DNA from: Parvularcula sp.
Lineage (GTDB): Bacteria > Pseudomonadota > Alphaproteobacteria > Caulobacterales > Parvularculaceae
Reading direction: 5' to 3'
Assembly (NCBI GenBank): GCA_003506635.1
Contig: DNZB01000047.1
Location: 1,183 to 8,368, forward strand
DNA: 7,186 nt
In this document: piece after piece, positions 1 through 7,173 of the stretch
How positions within the stretch are numbered: position 1 is the stretch's first letter
Layout of the letters: each line of letters begins with the position of its first letter
Notes under the pieces: generated by a model
The model's input: the letters and a program-made list of their open reading frames with translations, nothing else
The model's database searches: none
Told to the model about the DNA's origin: nothing
Position numbers and translations under genes: made by a program

Positions 1-1655
1 TCCGTGATGCGATAGACCTGGCTTGTTCCTGTCTTTCCGGCGATCTGCCATTCGGGTTCTTCAAGACGCGAGCGCCAGGCGGTGCCGCCCGGCTCATTCG
101 TCACCGCGTTCATGCCCGCGCGGACGACAGCGAGATATTCCTCCGGAATGTCGATCTTCGGCGCCTTGGGCTGCGGCAGCACCCGATCCCCTTTGAGGCG
201 AACGATCCGCGGCCGGATTTCCCGCCCCGTCGCGATGCGCCCCGCCATCACCGCGAGTTGCAGCGGCGTCGTGGAAACCGAGCCCTGTCCGATGACCGCC
301 GACAGCGTTTCGCCTGGAAACCAGGTCTGGTTCTCGGGCGAGCTGCGATAATAGCGCTTCTTCCACGCGCGGTCCGGAATGACGCCGGCGTGCTGGCCCG
401 GAATGCCGAGTTCAAAGGTCTGGTCGAGGCCGAATTTGCGCGCGGTGTCGGCGAGAAGGTCGATGTCGAGCTGCGTCGCCACCGTGTAATAAAAGGTGTC
501 GCATGAATGCTTCAGCGAGTTCTTCATGTCGACGACGCCGTGGCCCTCTTTTCTCCAGCAATGGAAGAAGCGGTTGCCGTACCAGAACTTTCCGTTGCAC
601 CTTACGCTGAACGAAGGGCTGATCCCGGCGCGCTGCGCCGCGATCGCACTCACCATCTTAAAGGTTGAGCCCGGAGGGTAGATGCCGCCGAGCGGCTTGT
701 TGAGAAGCGGCTTGTAGGGGCTTTCGTTCAGCTCCTTCCAGAGCGCGTTCGGAATTCCCCGGGTAAAAATATTCGGGTCGAAAGCCGGCGTCGAGGCGAG
801 TACGAGAATATCGCCCGTCTCCGTGTCGATGACGACGGCCGAGGCGCTTTCGCCTTCAAGCACCTTCATCGCCGCCATCTGAAGTTCAGCGTCGATGGTC
901 AGGCCAAGCGTCTCGCCGCGCGCCGGCGGCTTAATGCTCTCCTCAATCTCCTCGATCACGCGGCCATGCGCGTTGACCTTCACCTCCATCGAGCCGGCGA
1001 CGCCGCGCAACTCGTGCTCGTAGGTGCGCTCAAGGCCCTCGCGCCCGACCTTGAAGCCCGGCTGACGCAGCAGGAGATGCTGGTTCTCGTTATCCTTCGA
1101 TGCAAGGTCTTTGTCAGTGACGGCGCCGACATATCCGACGACGAAGGCGGTTGCGTTGCCGAGCGGATAGCTCCGGGAATCGCCGACCTCGGGATGCGCG
1201 CCCGGAAGGTAAGGCAGCTCGTAATTCACCTTCGAGAACTGCTCCCATTCAAGATTGTTCTCGATCTCCACGGGAGCGAAGCCTTGCGTGCGGCGGATTT
1301 CGCGCAACAGCTTCGCACGCTTTTCCGGCGTAATCGCCAGGAACTCGCCGATGCGGTCGAGGGCGGGTTCGACCTCGCCCGCCTCGTCCGGAATGAAAAG
1401 GAGGCGGAAGTTCTGGCGGTTCGAGGCGAGCGAAGCGCCGAAGCGGTCGATGATTTCACCGCGCAGCGGCGTGATGATGCGCGTGTTGAACTGGTTTTCT
1501 TCGGCGAGCCGCTGATATTTCTTGTAATCGACGATCTGGAGCTGCGCCAGCCGCGCGCCGATGCCGGCGAGAATGAAGCTGAAACCGCCCGCGACGATCG
1601 CGGCGCGCCTTGTGACGATCTCCTTCTTTTCCGGATCGTTGGAGTTGACGCTCAT
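1..1655 (-). CDS. mrdA: Penicillin-binding protein 2 (peptidoglycan D,D-transpeptidase), 3' end cut by window edge
   Basis: This encodes the monofunctional class B transpeptidase of the elongasome, which crosslinks new peptidoglycan in the side wall and is anchored in the inner membrane facing the periplasm. The reading frame stays open from ATG at 1655 to the window edge, giving 551 codons. A short basic N-terminus (TRRAAIVAGG) leads into one membrane segment at about residues 17-36. The PBP dimerisation region follows (ITPLRGEIIDRFG near residues 61-73, then GYVGAVTDKDL). The transpeptidase domain shows all three active-site motifs: S330-TFK with the acylating serine in PPGSTFKM, S384-C-D (the PBP2 form of SxN), and K541-TGTSQ. 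E. coli PBP2 also has its nucleophile at Ser330 and is 633 residues long, so roughly the last 60-90 residues are missing here. The start is 7 bases after the mreD stop with only a poor Shine-Dalgarno, so translation is probably coupled. Identity is very sure; the truncation is only the window boundary. Confidence 0.96.
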   Translation of the reverse strand, partial: MSVNSNDPEKKEIVTRRAAIVAGGFSFILAGIGARLAQLQIVDYKKYQRLAEENQFNTRIITPLRGEIIDRFGASLASNRQNFRLLFIPDEAGEVEPALDRIGEFLAITPEKRAKLLREIRRTQGFAPVEIENNLEWEQFSKVNYELPYLPGAHPEVGDSRSYPLGNATAFVVGYVGAVTDKDLASKDNENQHLLLRQPGFKVGREGLERTYEHELRGVAGSMEVKVNAHGRVIEEIEESIKPPARGETLGLTIDAELQMAAMKVLEGESASAVVIDTETGDILVLASTPAFDPNIFTRGIPNALWKELNESPYKPLLNKPLGGIYPPGSTFKMVSAIAAQRAGISPSFSVRCNGKFWYGNRFFHCWRKEGHGVVDMKNSLKHSCDTFYYTVATQLDIDLLADTARKFGLDQTFELGIPGQHAGVIPDRAWKKRYYRSSPENQTWFPGETLSAVIGQGSVSTTPLQLAVMAGRIATGREIRPRIVRLKGDRVLPQPKAPKIDIPEEYLAVVRAGMNAVTNEPGGTAWRSRLEEPEWQIAGKTGTSQVYRIT

Positions 1656-1662
1656 GCCCTGC

Positions 1663-2175
1663 TTAAACCTCGATCACGACTCGGCGGTGCAAACGACCGA
1701 AGGCCAGCGCGAACAATGGAAAACAGGCGACAGTCGCCAGCATCTGCCAGAAGATCCCGCCGAGCGGCAAAACCGTCGCCGTCATCAGGCTCATCACGAA
1801 CCACACTATCAGCGAAACGACAAGCGCGGCCACCGCAAATCCGATCGAAACGACTCCAAGATCGCGACCGAGGAAATAGGCCTGCTGCGATATCGCGATC
1901 TGCTGCGTGACAAGGTAAACGGTCGGCCAAAGCCCGATCGGCCCGCCGCTGAGAAGATCGTGAGTCAGCCCCATCGCGAAAACGCTCGCGGCCGGCAAAT
2001 GTCCCGGCGAATAGAGCGACCAGAAATAGACGATGATGAGCGGAAATACCGGCGTTGGAACTTCGCCCCCGAAAAGACGGAGCGGCGAAGCGAGCAGGAT
2101 GACGCCTAGAAAGCCGAGCAGCGCCGGCGTCGCGGCGCCGGCCAGTCGCATCAAGACGTCGGCGCGCGTCGACAT
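1663..2175 (-). CDS. mreD: Rod shape-determining membrane protein MreD
   Basis: MreD is a small integral membrane partner of MreC in the elongasome; its exact biochemical role is not settled. The 170-residue product is hydrophobic almost throughout, with probable membrane segments near residues 13-31, 41-58, 62-80, 107-130 and 136-158. It carries the family's most recognisable stretch, GLTHDLLSGGPIGLWP (about residues 69-84), matching the usual G-x-x-x-D-x-x-S-G-x-P-x-G pattern. Length is normal for the family (about 160-175). It starts 3 bases after the mreC stop and ends 7 bases before mrdA, so it sits inside a tightly packed unit. A GAGGG lies 10 bases upstream of the ATG, within the end of mreC. 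The assignment rests on this motif, the topology and the conserved gene order; sequence conservation in MreD is otherwise low. Confidence 0.93.
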   Translation of the reverse strand: MSTRADVLMRLAGAATPALLGFLGVILLASPLRLFGGEVPTPVFPLIIVYFWSLYSPGHLPAASVFAMGLTHDLLSGGPIGLWPTVYLVTQQIAISQQAYFLGRDLGVVSIGFAVAALVVSLIVWFVMSLMTATVLPLGGIFWQMLATVACFPLFALAFGRLHRRVVIEV

Positions 2176-2178
2176 CGC

Positions 2179-3168
2179 TCAGTCGCCCTCATCGACGGGA
2201 GCGGGCGCGGCCGGCGGCGCGGCCGGCAGGTTCGCCGCATCCGCTGCGGTCGCGGGCGCAGTTTCGGCTGCGCTGATCTCGGCCGCCGCCGCCGCGGCGC
2301 CCGGCGCGCCAAGCGGGGTCGCTTCAACATCCGGAAATTTGTAATTGATGATCCTGACCATGCGCGAGCGCGCATAGTCGGCGGCGAGTTCGACCGTCGC
2401 TTCCTTCTTGTCGACGGCGGCGACGGCGCCCACCGTCAGGCCGCGAGGCAATACGCCGCCGGCGCCGGACGTGATGACGCGCTGGCCGGGCTGAATCTTG
2501 TCGCCATTCGCAAGCTTCGTGATTGCGATCGTCGGCTGCGAGGTCGATCGGCCGACGAGCAGCCCTTCGACAAACGATCCCTCGACGAAGACCGGAATGC
2601 GGCTCTGCACGTCATTGAGCAAAAGTATGCGCGCGGCGTTCGGCGAGACATCGACGATACGCCCGACCATGCCGCGTTCATCGACCGCGGCAAATCCCCG
2701 GCTGACGCCTTCATTGGCGCCGGCGTTGACGATCATCGAATGAACATAGGCATCGTTCGCCTCGCCGATGACGAAGGCGTTGATCGGCTTGGCTGCGGGC
2801 GGCGGCGTGTAGGCCTCCAGCTCCTCAAGCGCCGCGATGACGCCGCGGAGCGAACGCGCCTCCTCTTCCCACTGACGAAGCGCCGCGTTTTCCTCGCGCA
2901 GCGCCTCGTTCTGTTCGAGCACGCGGAAGTAATCCGAGATCGCGCCAAGCCGGTCTTCGATCCATCCGATCGGCCCGGCGAAAAATTTCAGAATGGGCGA
3001 GGCTGTTTCGATCGCCGCCTCGCGCGCCTTTTTGAAGACCGAGGCCTCGGCCGCATAAAGGCTCGACAGCAGCATCATCGTCGAGACCAGCGAAAAAATC
3101 AGAATGCCGGCCTGCGACCGCGATCGAAGGCCGAACCTTTCGCGCGTCTCCCGCCCCAATAACTCCAT
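2179..3168 (-). CDS. mreC: Rod shape-determining protein MreC
   Basis: MreC is a bitopic inner-membrane protein whose periplasmic part oligomerises and activates PBP2. The 329 residues show, in order: a basic cytoplasmic N-terminus (RETRERFGLRSRSQ), one membrane helix at about residues 20-38, a Glu/Leu-rich coiled coil at about 80-118 (NEALREENAALRQWEEE), and the double beta-barrel domain at about 127-280. The last contains typical MreC phrases such as AFVIGEANDAYVHSMIVNAGANEGV, split by its conserved glycines, and VITSGAGGVLPRGLTVG. The final 45 or so residues are a low-complexity Ala/Pro tail ending in DEGD. The ATG at 3168 is preceded by GAGG 10 bases away and GAAGG 3 bases away; starting later would remove the membrane helix. 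It lies 112 bases after mreB and 3 bases before mreD. Identity is clear; whether the tail has a function is unknown. Confidence 0.95.
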   Translation of the reverse strand: MELLGRETRERFGLRSRSQAGILIFSLVSTMMLLSSLYAAEASVFKKAREAAIETASPILKFFAGPIGWIEDRLGAISDYFRVLEQNEALREENAALRQWEEEARSLRGVIAALEELEAYTPPPAAKPINAFVIGEANDAYVHSMIVNAGANEGVSRGFAAVDERGMVGRIVDVSPNAARILLLNDVQSRIPVFVEGSFVEGLLVGRSTSQPTIAITKLANGDKIQPGQRVITSGAGGVLPRGLTVGAVAAVDKKEATVELAADYARSRMVRIINYKFPDVEATPLGAPGAAAAAAEISAAETAPATAADAANLPAAPPAAPAPVDEGD

Positions 3169-3195
3169 CGACCTTCAGCCTCAAATATGACGAAA

Positions 3196-3222
3196 GCGCC
3201 CGGCGGATACCCCGCCCGGCGC
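3196..3222 (-). terminator. Imperfect GC-rich hairpin with short T tract between mreB and mreC
   Basis: Read on the minus strand, arms GCGCCGGGCGG (3222-3212) and CCGCCGGGCGC (3206-3196) pair at 10 of 11 positions, with a central G.G mismatch and a 5-base loop GGTAT. The stem is followed by TTTCG. This resembles an intrinsic terminator but the T tract is weak. Since it stands between two genes of one operon, partial termination (attenuation) or protection of the mreB transcript end is more plausible than a full stop. Function is inferred from structure alone. Confidence 0.35.
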
Positions 3223-3246
3223 CCCTGTTATCCCGTGACTCGGCCG

Positions 3247-3280
3247 TCCGGCGCCACGCCGGAATACCTAGTCCTTCCGG
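3247..3280 (-). other. Two overlapping, mutually exclusive inverted repeats just after mreB
   Basis: TCCGGCG (3247-3253) and CGCCGGA (3257-3263) form a perfect 7-bp inverted repeat with a 3-base loop. CCGGAA (3259-3264) and TTCCGG (3275-3280) form a perfect 6-bp repeat with a 10-base loop. The two structures share bases 3259-3263, so only one can form at a time in the RNA. The second begins directly after the mreB stop codon. I infer a possible RNA switch or processing site; chance is a real alternative in sequence this rich in CCGG. Confidence 0.35.
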
Positions 3281-4333
<1,053 letters not shown>

Positions 4334-4334
4334 T

Positions 4335-4354
4335 CGCCGGTGAAGGTCCCGGCG
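4335..4354 (-). other. Inverted repeat in the mreB leader
   Basis: CGCCGG (4335-4340) and CCGGCG (4349-4354) are perfect 6-bp complements around an 8-base loop. The repeat lies between the candidate mreB promoter and its ribosome binding site, so in RNA it would end one base before TAGGA. It has no T tract, so it is a poor candidate terminator for the preceding gene. A role in leader structure or as an operator is possible but unproven. Confidence 0.3.
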
Positions 4355-4359
4355 GCCTG

Positions 4360-4389
4360 TTTAACCTTAATGGGTTCCGAAATCGTCAA
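4360..4389 (-). promoter_or_regulatory. Candidate sigma-70-type promoter of the mre cluster
   Basis: On the minus strand, TTGACG (4389-4384) is a near-consensus -35 box. It is followed after 18 bases by GTTAAA (4365-4360) as a possible -10 box. The expected start of transcription would leave a leader of about 30 bases before the mreB ATG. The element occupies the 96-base gap upstream of mreB, where a promoter is expected. The -35 match is good and the -10 match is only fair. Confidence 0.45.
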
Positions 4390-4417
4390 CAAACGGCCCG
4401 CGCGTGACGCCCTCCGC

Positions 4418-5218
4418 CTAATGGGATTCTTTGTCCAGCGCCAAAGCGTCGCGTGGCTTTTCTTCGCTACGCCGGCGGAGCGCGACATAGACGCGGCGCA
4501 CCCCGAGGAGGAGCCCGGTCCAGCCGGCCACCACAGCGGCGAAAAGCGCCCAGTCGCCCGGAGCCAGAGACGTGAAGAAATGGTAAAGCCCGGAAACGCC
4601 GCCTTTGAACGTCCGGTCCTCGGGCGCAAGCGCGGCGAGCGCGACGACGATCAAGATCTTCGGCACGATGCCGACGCTCGTCCCTGCAAGATATTTCCAG
4701 AGCGGTACGCGCGCCGCCCCCGCCGCCGCATTGACGATGATGAAGGGGGCGGACGGAATCACCCGGATAAGCCCGCTCGCGAGGATGCCATGGCGGCCGA
4801 TGAAGTCCATGGTCGCGCGCGTGCGCGCGCCGCCGAAGCGCTCGACCCACGCCCGACCCATGAACCGGCCGAGCGCGAATGTGACGCTCGCGCTCATCAT
4901 GGTGGCGAGCCAGGAATAGATCGCCCCGTCACGAGCCCCGAATGCAAGGATCGTCCCGGCGATCAGGAACCATTGCGGAAAGCCGGTGAGCGCAAGTGCG
5001 ATGAACACCGCCATGATCGCCGGGACCGCCCAGGGCGTTCGCGCGAATTCCGAGAACAGCGCGGCAAGCCGGCCTTCATCCTCAAAATGCACCCAGCGCC
5101 CGCCGAAAACGAACAGGACCACAACGACAAGCATCAACCCCGTGGAAACCGCGAAGGGAGTCCAGGCTTTGGCGTCCATCGATGTCAGGAAGCGGCCAAG
5201 ACCGGCGATCAGCCGCAT
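4418..5218 (-). CDS. VTT-domain (DedA/TVP38/TMEM64-like) integral membrane protein
   Basis: The product, 266 residues from ATG at 5218, belongs to the VTT (SNARE-associated/DedA-like) membrane family, whose members have been implicated in lipid handling and membrane homeostasis; no substrate can be read from this sequence. A membrane helix at about 22-39 is followed by the VTT core at about 63-198. The core includes FPQWFLIAGTILAFG with helix-breaking P and G residues, the FALGRFMGR motif (114-122), and R152-VIPSAPF with N163-AAAG and later Y176-LAGTSVGIVP, the family's conserved R-x-x-P-x-x-P-F and N-x-x-x-G pattern. A final helix lies near 228-248, then a basic tail (RRRSEEKPR). The frame extends upstream to a TTG at 5317, but the added residues cross a terminator-like hairpin and do not resemble the family. 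GGA lies 9 bases before the chosen ATG, a weak Shine-Dalgarno; ATG at 5179 is another option. The gene ends 96 bases before mreB. Confidence 0.85.
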   Translation of the reverse strand: MRLIAGLGRFLTSMDAKAWTPFAVSTGLMLVVVVLFVFGGRWVHFEDEGRLAALFSEFARTPWAVPAIMAVFIALALTGFPQWFLIAGTILAFGARDGAIYSWLATMMSASVTFALGRFMGRAWVERFGGARTRATMDFIGRHGILASGLIRVIPSAPFIIVNAAAGAARVPLWKYLAGTSVGIVPKILIVVALAALAPEDRTFKGGVSGLYHFFTSLAPGDWALFAAVVAGWTGLLLGVRRVYVALRRRSEEKPRDALALDKESH

Positions 5219-5238
5219 TTGGGAAAATCCGTCATCAG

Positions 5239-5274
5239 AAAACACCCGCCCGCAGCAAAGCGCCGCCGGGCGGG
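5239..5274 (-). terminator. Candidate intrinsic terminator after miaA
   Basis: On the minus strand CCCGCCC (5274-5268) pairs with GGGCGGG (5251-5245). The inner arms GCGGC and GCTGC pair with one G.T wobble around the loop GCTTT, and a single G is bulged. The stem is followed by TGTTTTC (5244-5238), a moderate T tract. It lies 56 bases after the miaA stop and 20 bases before the ATG of the VTT gene, so it would separate the two or attenuate read-through. A competing pairing, AGCGCC (5283-5278) with GGCGCT (5265-5260), overlaps it. Confidence 0.55.
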
Positions 5275-5330
5275 CCCGGCGCTGATTATCGCCGCGCGGA
5301 CGGCTATGCAACGACAAGGCAAGGTCACGC

Positions 5331-6269
5331 CTAAGCTGACGTTCGGGCCGGGCGAAGCTGCGCCTTGAGAACGGCGAGCGCCTGTACCGGCGACGACGCC
5401 CGCGGCCAGTCCGGCGTCTGATTGCGGAACCACGTCATCTGGCGCTTGGCGAAACGGCGGCTCGACTGTTTGGCGAGGCGGATAGCCTCTTCGAGGGAAA
5501 GCGCGCCGCGCAGATGCGCGAGCAGTTCCGCCGCGCCGACCGCTTTCATGACCGGCAGCATCGGATCGAGCCCCCGCGCCATCAGCGCCCGCGCCTCGTC
5601 GAGGGCGCCCGCCGCCAGCATGGCGTCGAAGCGCGTTTCGATGTCGCGATAAAGGTCGCCGCGCGGGGGCTCGATGACAAGCCGCGCCGCGATGCTCCGC
5701 GCGATCGGGGTCCCGGGCCGCCTCTGCATTTCGGAGAGCGGGCGCCCGGTCGCGCGCCAGACTTCCCACGCGCGCAAATGCCGCTGACGGTCGCCTGGCT
5801 TCAGCCGCGTCATCAAGGGATCGGCGGCGACGACTTCGGCATGGAACGCCTGCGGCCCGATGGCGAGAAATCGCGCCTGCGCCTCCCGCCGGATTTCCGC
5901 GGGAATGTCCGGCGCTTGTGAAAGCCCCTCGGTCAGCGCGCGAAAATAGAGCCCCGTCCCGCCGGCGACGATCGCAGGCCGGCCGCGCGCGGCGATGTCG
6001 CCGAGCGCGCCCTCCGCATCCCTCGCCCATCCGCCTACGGAATAACGGACGGCGCCGTCGACATGGCCGAAAAGGCGATGCGGCGCGCGCGACAGCTCCG
6101 CCGGCCCCGGCCGCGCGGAGAGGATGCGCAAATCGCCATAAACCTGCAGCGCGTCGGCGTTGACGATTTCGGCGCCGAGGTCTTCCGCGAGCATCAGCGC
6201 GGCGGCCGACTTGCCGCTCGCGGTCGGCCCTGCGATAAGGATCACGCGCTCGCCCGGACGGTTCGCCAT
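5331..6269 (-). CDS. miaA: tRNA dimethylallyltransferase MiaA
   Basis: MiaA transfers the dimethylallyl group from DMAPP to N6 of A37 in tRNAs that read codons starting with U, the first step toward ms2i6A; it acts in the cytoplasm. The 312-residue product has the P-loop GPTASGKS at 14-21 and NADALQVY at 37-44, with the conserved catalytic Asp in the usual (S/N)AD position (D39). IVAGGTGLYFRALTEGL spans 100-116. The D-R-Q-R-x-x-R-A-x-E-V motif is at 160-170, MKAVGAAEL follows in the tRNA-binding part, and KRQMTWFRNQ is at 275-284. Length is typical. The frame continues upstream antisense to serB, but family similarity begins at MANRPGERVILIAG, so ATG at 6269 is the start. No Shine-Dalgarno is visible, and the start lies 4 bases from the divergent serB start. 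Its promoter must therefore overlap serB. A hairpin after the stop probably ends the transcript. Confidence 0.96.
   Translation of the reverse strand: MANRPGERVILIAGPTASGKSAAALMLAEDLGAEIVNADALQVYGDLRILSARPGPAELSRAPHRLFGHVDGAVRYSVGGWARDAEGALGDIAARGRPAIVAGGTGLYFRALTEGLSQAPDIPAEIRREAQARFLAIGPQAFHAEVVAADPLMTRLKPGDRQRHLRAWEVWRATGRPLSEMQRRPGTPIARSIAARLVIEPPRGDLYRDIETRFDAMLAAGALDEARALMARGLDPMLPVMKAVGAAELLAHLRGALSLEEAIRLAKQSSRRFAKRQMTWFRNQTPDWPRASSPVQALAVLKAQLRPARTSA
6211..6239 (+). promoter_or_regulatory. Candidate serB promoter inside the miaA coding region
   Basis: TTGCCG (6211-6216) and GATAAG (6234-6239) are spaced by 17 bases, a fair sigma-70-type match. Transcription would start near 6246, leaving a leader of about 28 bases before the serB ATG. 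The -35 box overlaps the codons for the MiaA P-loop, so the match may be fortuitous; the very tight divergence does require a promoter somewhere in this region, unless serB is read through from further left. Confidence 0.4.
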
Positions 6270-6273
6270 AAAG

Positions 6274-7173
6274 ATGGCTGTTACTGCAATCACGCTCGTT
6301 TGCAATCCGGCGGAGGCGGTCCTTGACGAGGATTTGCGCGACGCGGCGGCCGACGCGCTGCTTGACGCCTTCGGCGAGGTGCGCCGGCGCACGCTGTCGG
6401 AAGACGTCGCGGAGGATTTCCTCATCGACGCCGCGGCGGACCGGCGCGCGGTCATGGCGGCCCTTGCGCCCGCGCTCGGCGCCGCGCCCCTCGACGTCAT
6501 CGCCCAGCCGGCGAAAACGCGCGCCAAAAAGCTCCTCATCGCCGACATGGATTCGACGATCATCGGCCAGGAATGCATCGACGAACTCGCCGATTTTGCG
6601 GGCCTTAAGACCGAGATCGCGGCGATCACCGAGCGCGCCATGCGCGGCGAGCTTGATTTCGAAGCGGCCCTGGCGGAGCGGGTCGCGATGCTGAAAGGTC
6701 TTCCGGAAAAGACGCTGGAAGAGTGCTATCGCACGCGCATCGCGCTTAACCCGGGCGCAAGGACGCTTGTTCAAACGATGAACGCGCGCGGCGCCGCGAC
6801 GGTGCTCGTTTCGGGCGGGTTCGCCTTTTTCGTCCAGCGCGTCGCGCAGCTCGCCGGATTCCAGCATTGCCGCGCGAACGAACTGCTGATCGCGGGCGGA
6901 AAGCTGACGGGCGCGGTGCGCCGCCCGATCCTCGGCCGCGAAGCGAAGGAAGCCGCGCTTCGTCAGTATGCGAAGGACCACGGAATTCCCCTCGCCGCGA
7001 CGCTCGCCGTCGGCGACGGCGCCAACGATCTCGACATGATCAGGTCGGCGGGCCTTGGCCTCGCCTGGCGCGCCAAGCCCAAGGTCGCCGCCGCCGCCGA
7101 CGCGGAAATCAATCACGCGGACCTGACGGCGCTGCTCTACGCGCAAGGGCTGACCGCGGCGGAGTTCGCGTGA
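6274..7173 (+). CDS. serB: Phosphoserine phosphatase SerB
   Basis: SerB hydrolyses O-phospho-L-serine to L-serine, the last step of the phosphorylated serine pathway; it is a cytoplasmic Mg-dependent HAD-family enzyme. The 299-residue product has a poorly conserved N-terminal region (about 1-80, beginning AVTAITLVCNP) of the ACT-like type found in alphaproteobacterial SerB. The HAD domain follows with every expected motif: D91-MDST with nucleophile D91 and acid/base D93, substrate-binding E104 region (GQECIDELA), motif II S180-GGF, motif III K225, and motif IV G-D248-GANDLDM. Family similarity does not extend upstream of the ATG at 6274, although the frame is open to 6160 antisense to miaA. 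No good Shine-Dalgarno is present; the nearest purine-rich site, GGACGG, ends 12 bases upstream. It is transcribed away from miaA and ends 13 bases before the window edge. Confidence 0.96.
   Translation: MAVTAITLVCNPAEAVLDEDLRDAAADALLDAFGEVRRRTLSEDVAEDFLIDAAADRRAVMAALAPALGAAPLDVIAQPAKTRAKKLLIADMDSTIIGQECIDELADFAGLKTEIAAITERAMRGELDFEAALAERVAMLKGLPEKTLEECYRTRIALNPGARTLVQTMNARGAATVLVSGGFAFFVQRVAQLAGFQHCRANELLIAGGKLTGAVRRPILGREAKEAALRQYAKDHGIPLAATLAVGDGANDLDMIRSAGLGLAWRAKPKVAAAADAEINHADLTALLYAQGLTAAEFA

Noticed and set aside
966..1910. A 314-codon plus-strand open frame opposite mrdA and mreD.
   Set aside because: It spans the junction of two well-supported minus-strand genes and shows no family features. 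It is treated as an antisense shadow.
3223..3234. GGGATAACAGGG on the minus strand, matching 12 central bases of the I-SceI homing endonuclease site.
   Set aside because: The flanking bases do not match the full 18-base site, and no homing endonuclease or intron is nearby. It is a coincidence.
4814..4830. A 17-base alternating C/G-T/G run (CGCGCGCGTGCGCGCGC) with Z-DNA-forming potential and near-palindromic symmetry.
   Set aside because: It lies inside the VTT gene and encodes ordinary Arg/Ala/Thr residues using GC-rich codons. Nothing suggests a separate function.
4340..5368. A 342-codon plus-strand open frame opposite the VTT gene.
   Set aside because: The translation is hydrophilic and rich in Arg, Asp, Glu and Pro, as expected for the complement of a membrane-protein gene. 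It has no recognisable domain.
5209..7146. A long open frame (645 codons) on the minus strand running antisense through serB and across miaA in another frame.
   Set aside because: It is a by-product of high-GC codon bias. Its translation is Arg/Ala-rich, resembles no family, and overlaps two genes with intact catalytic motifs.
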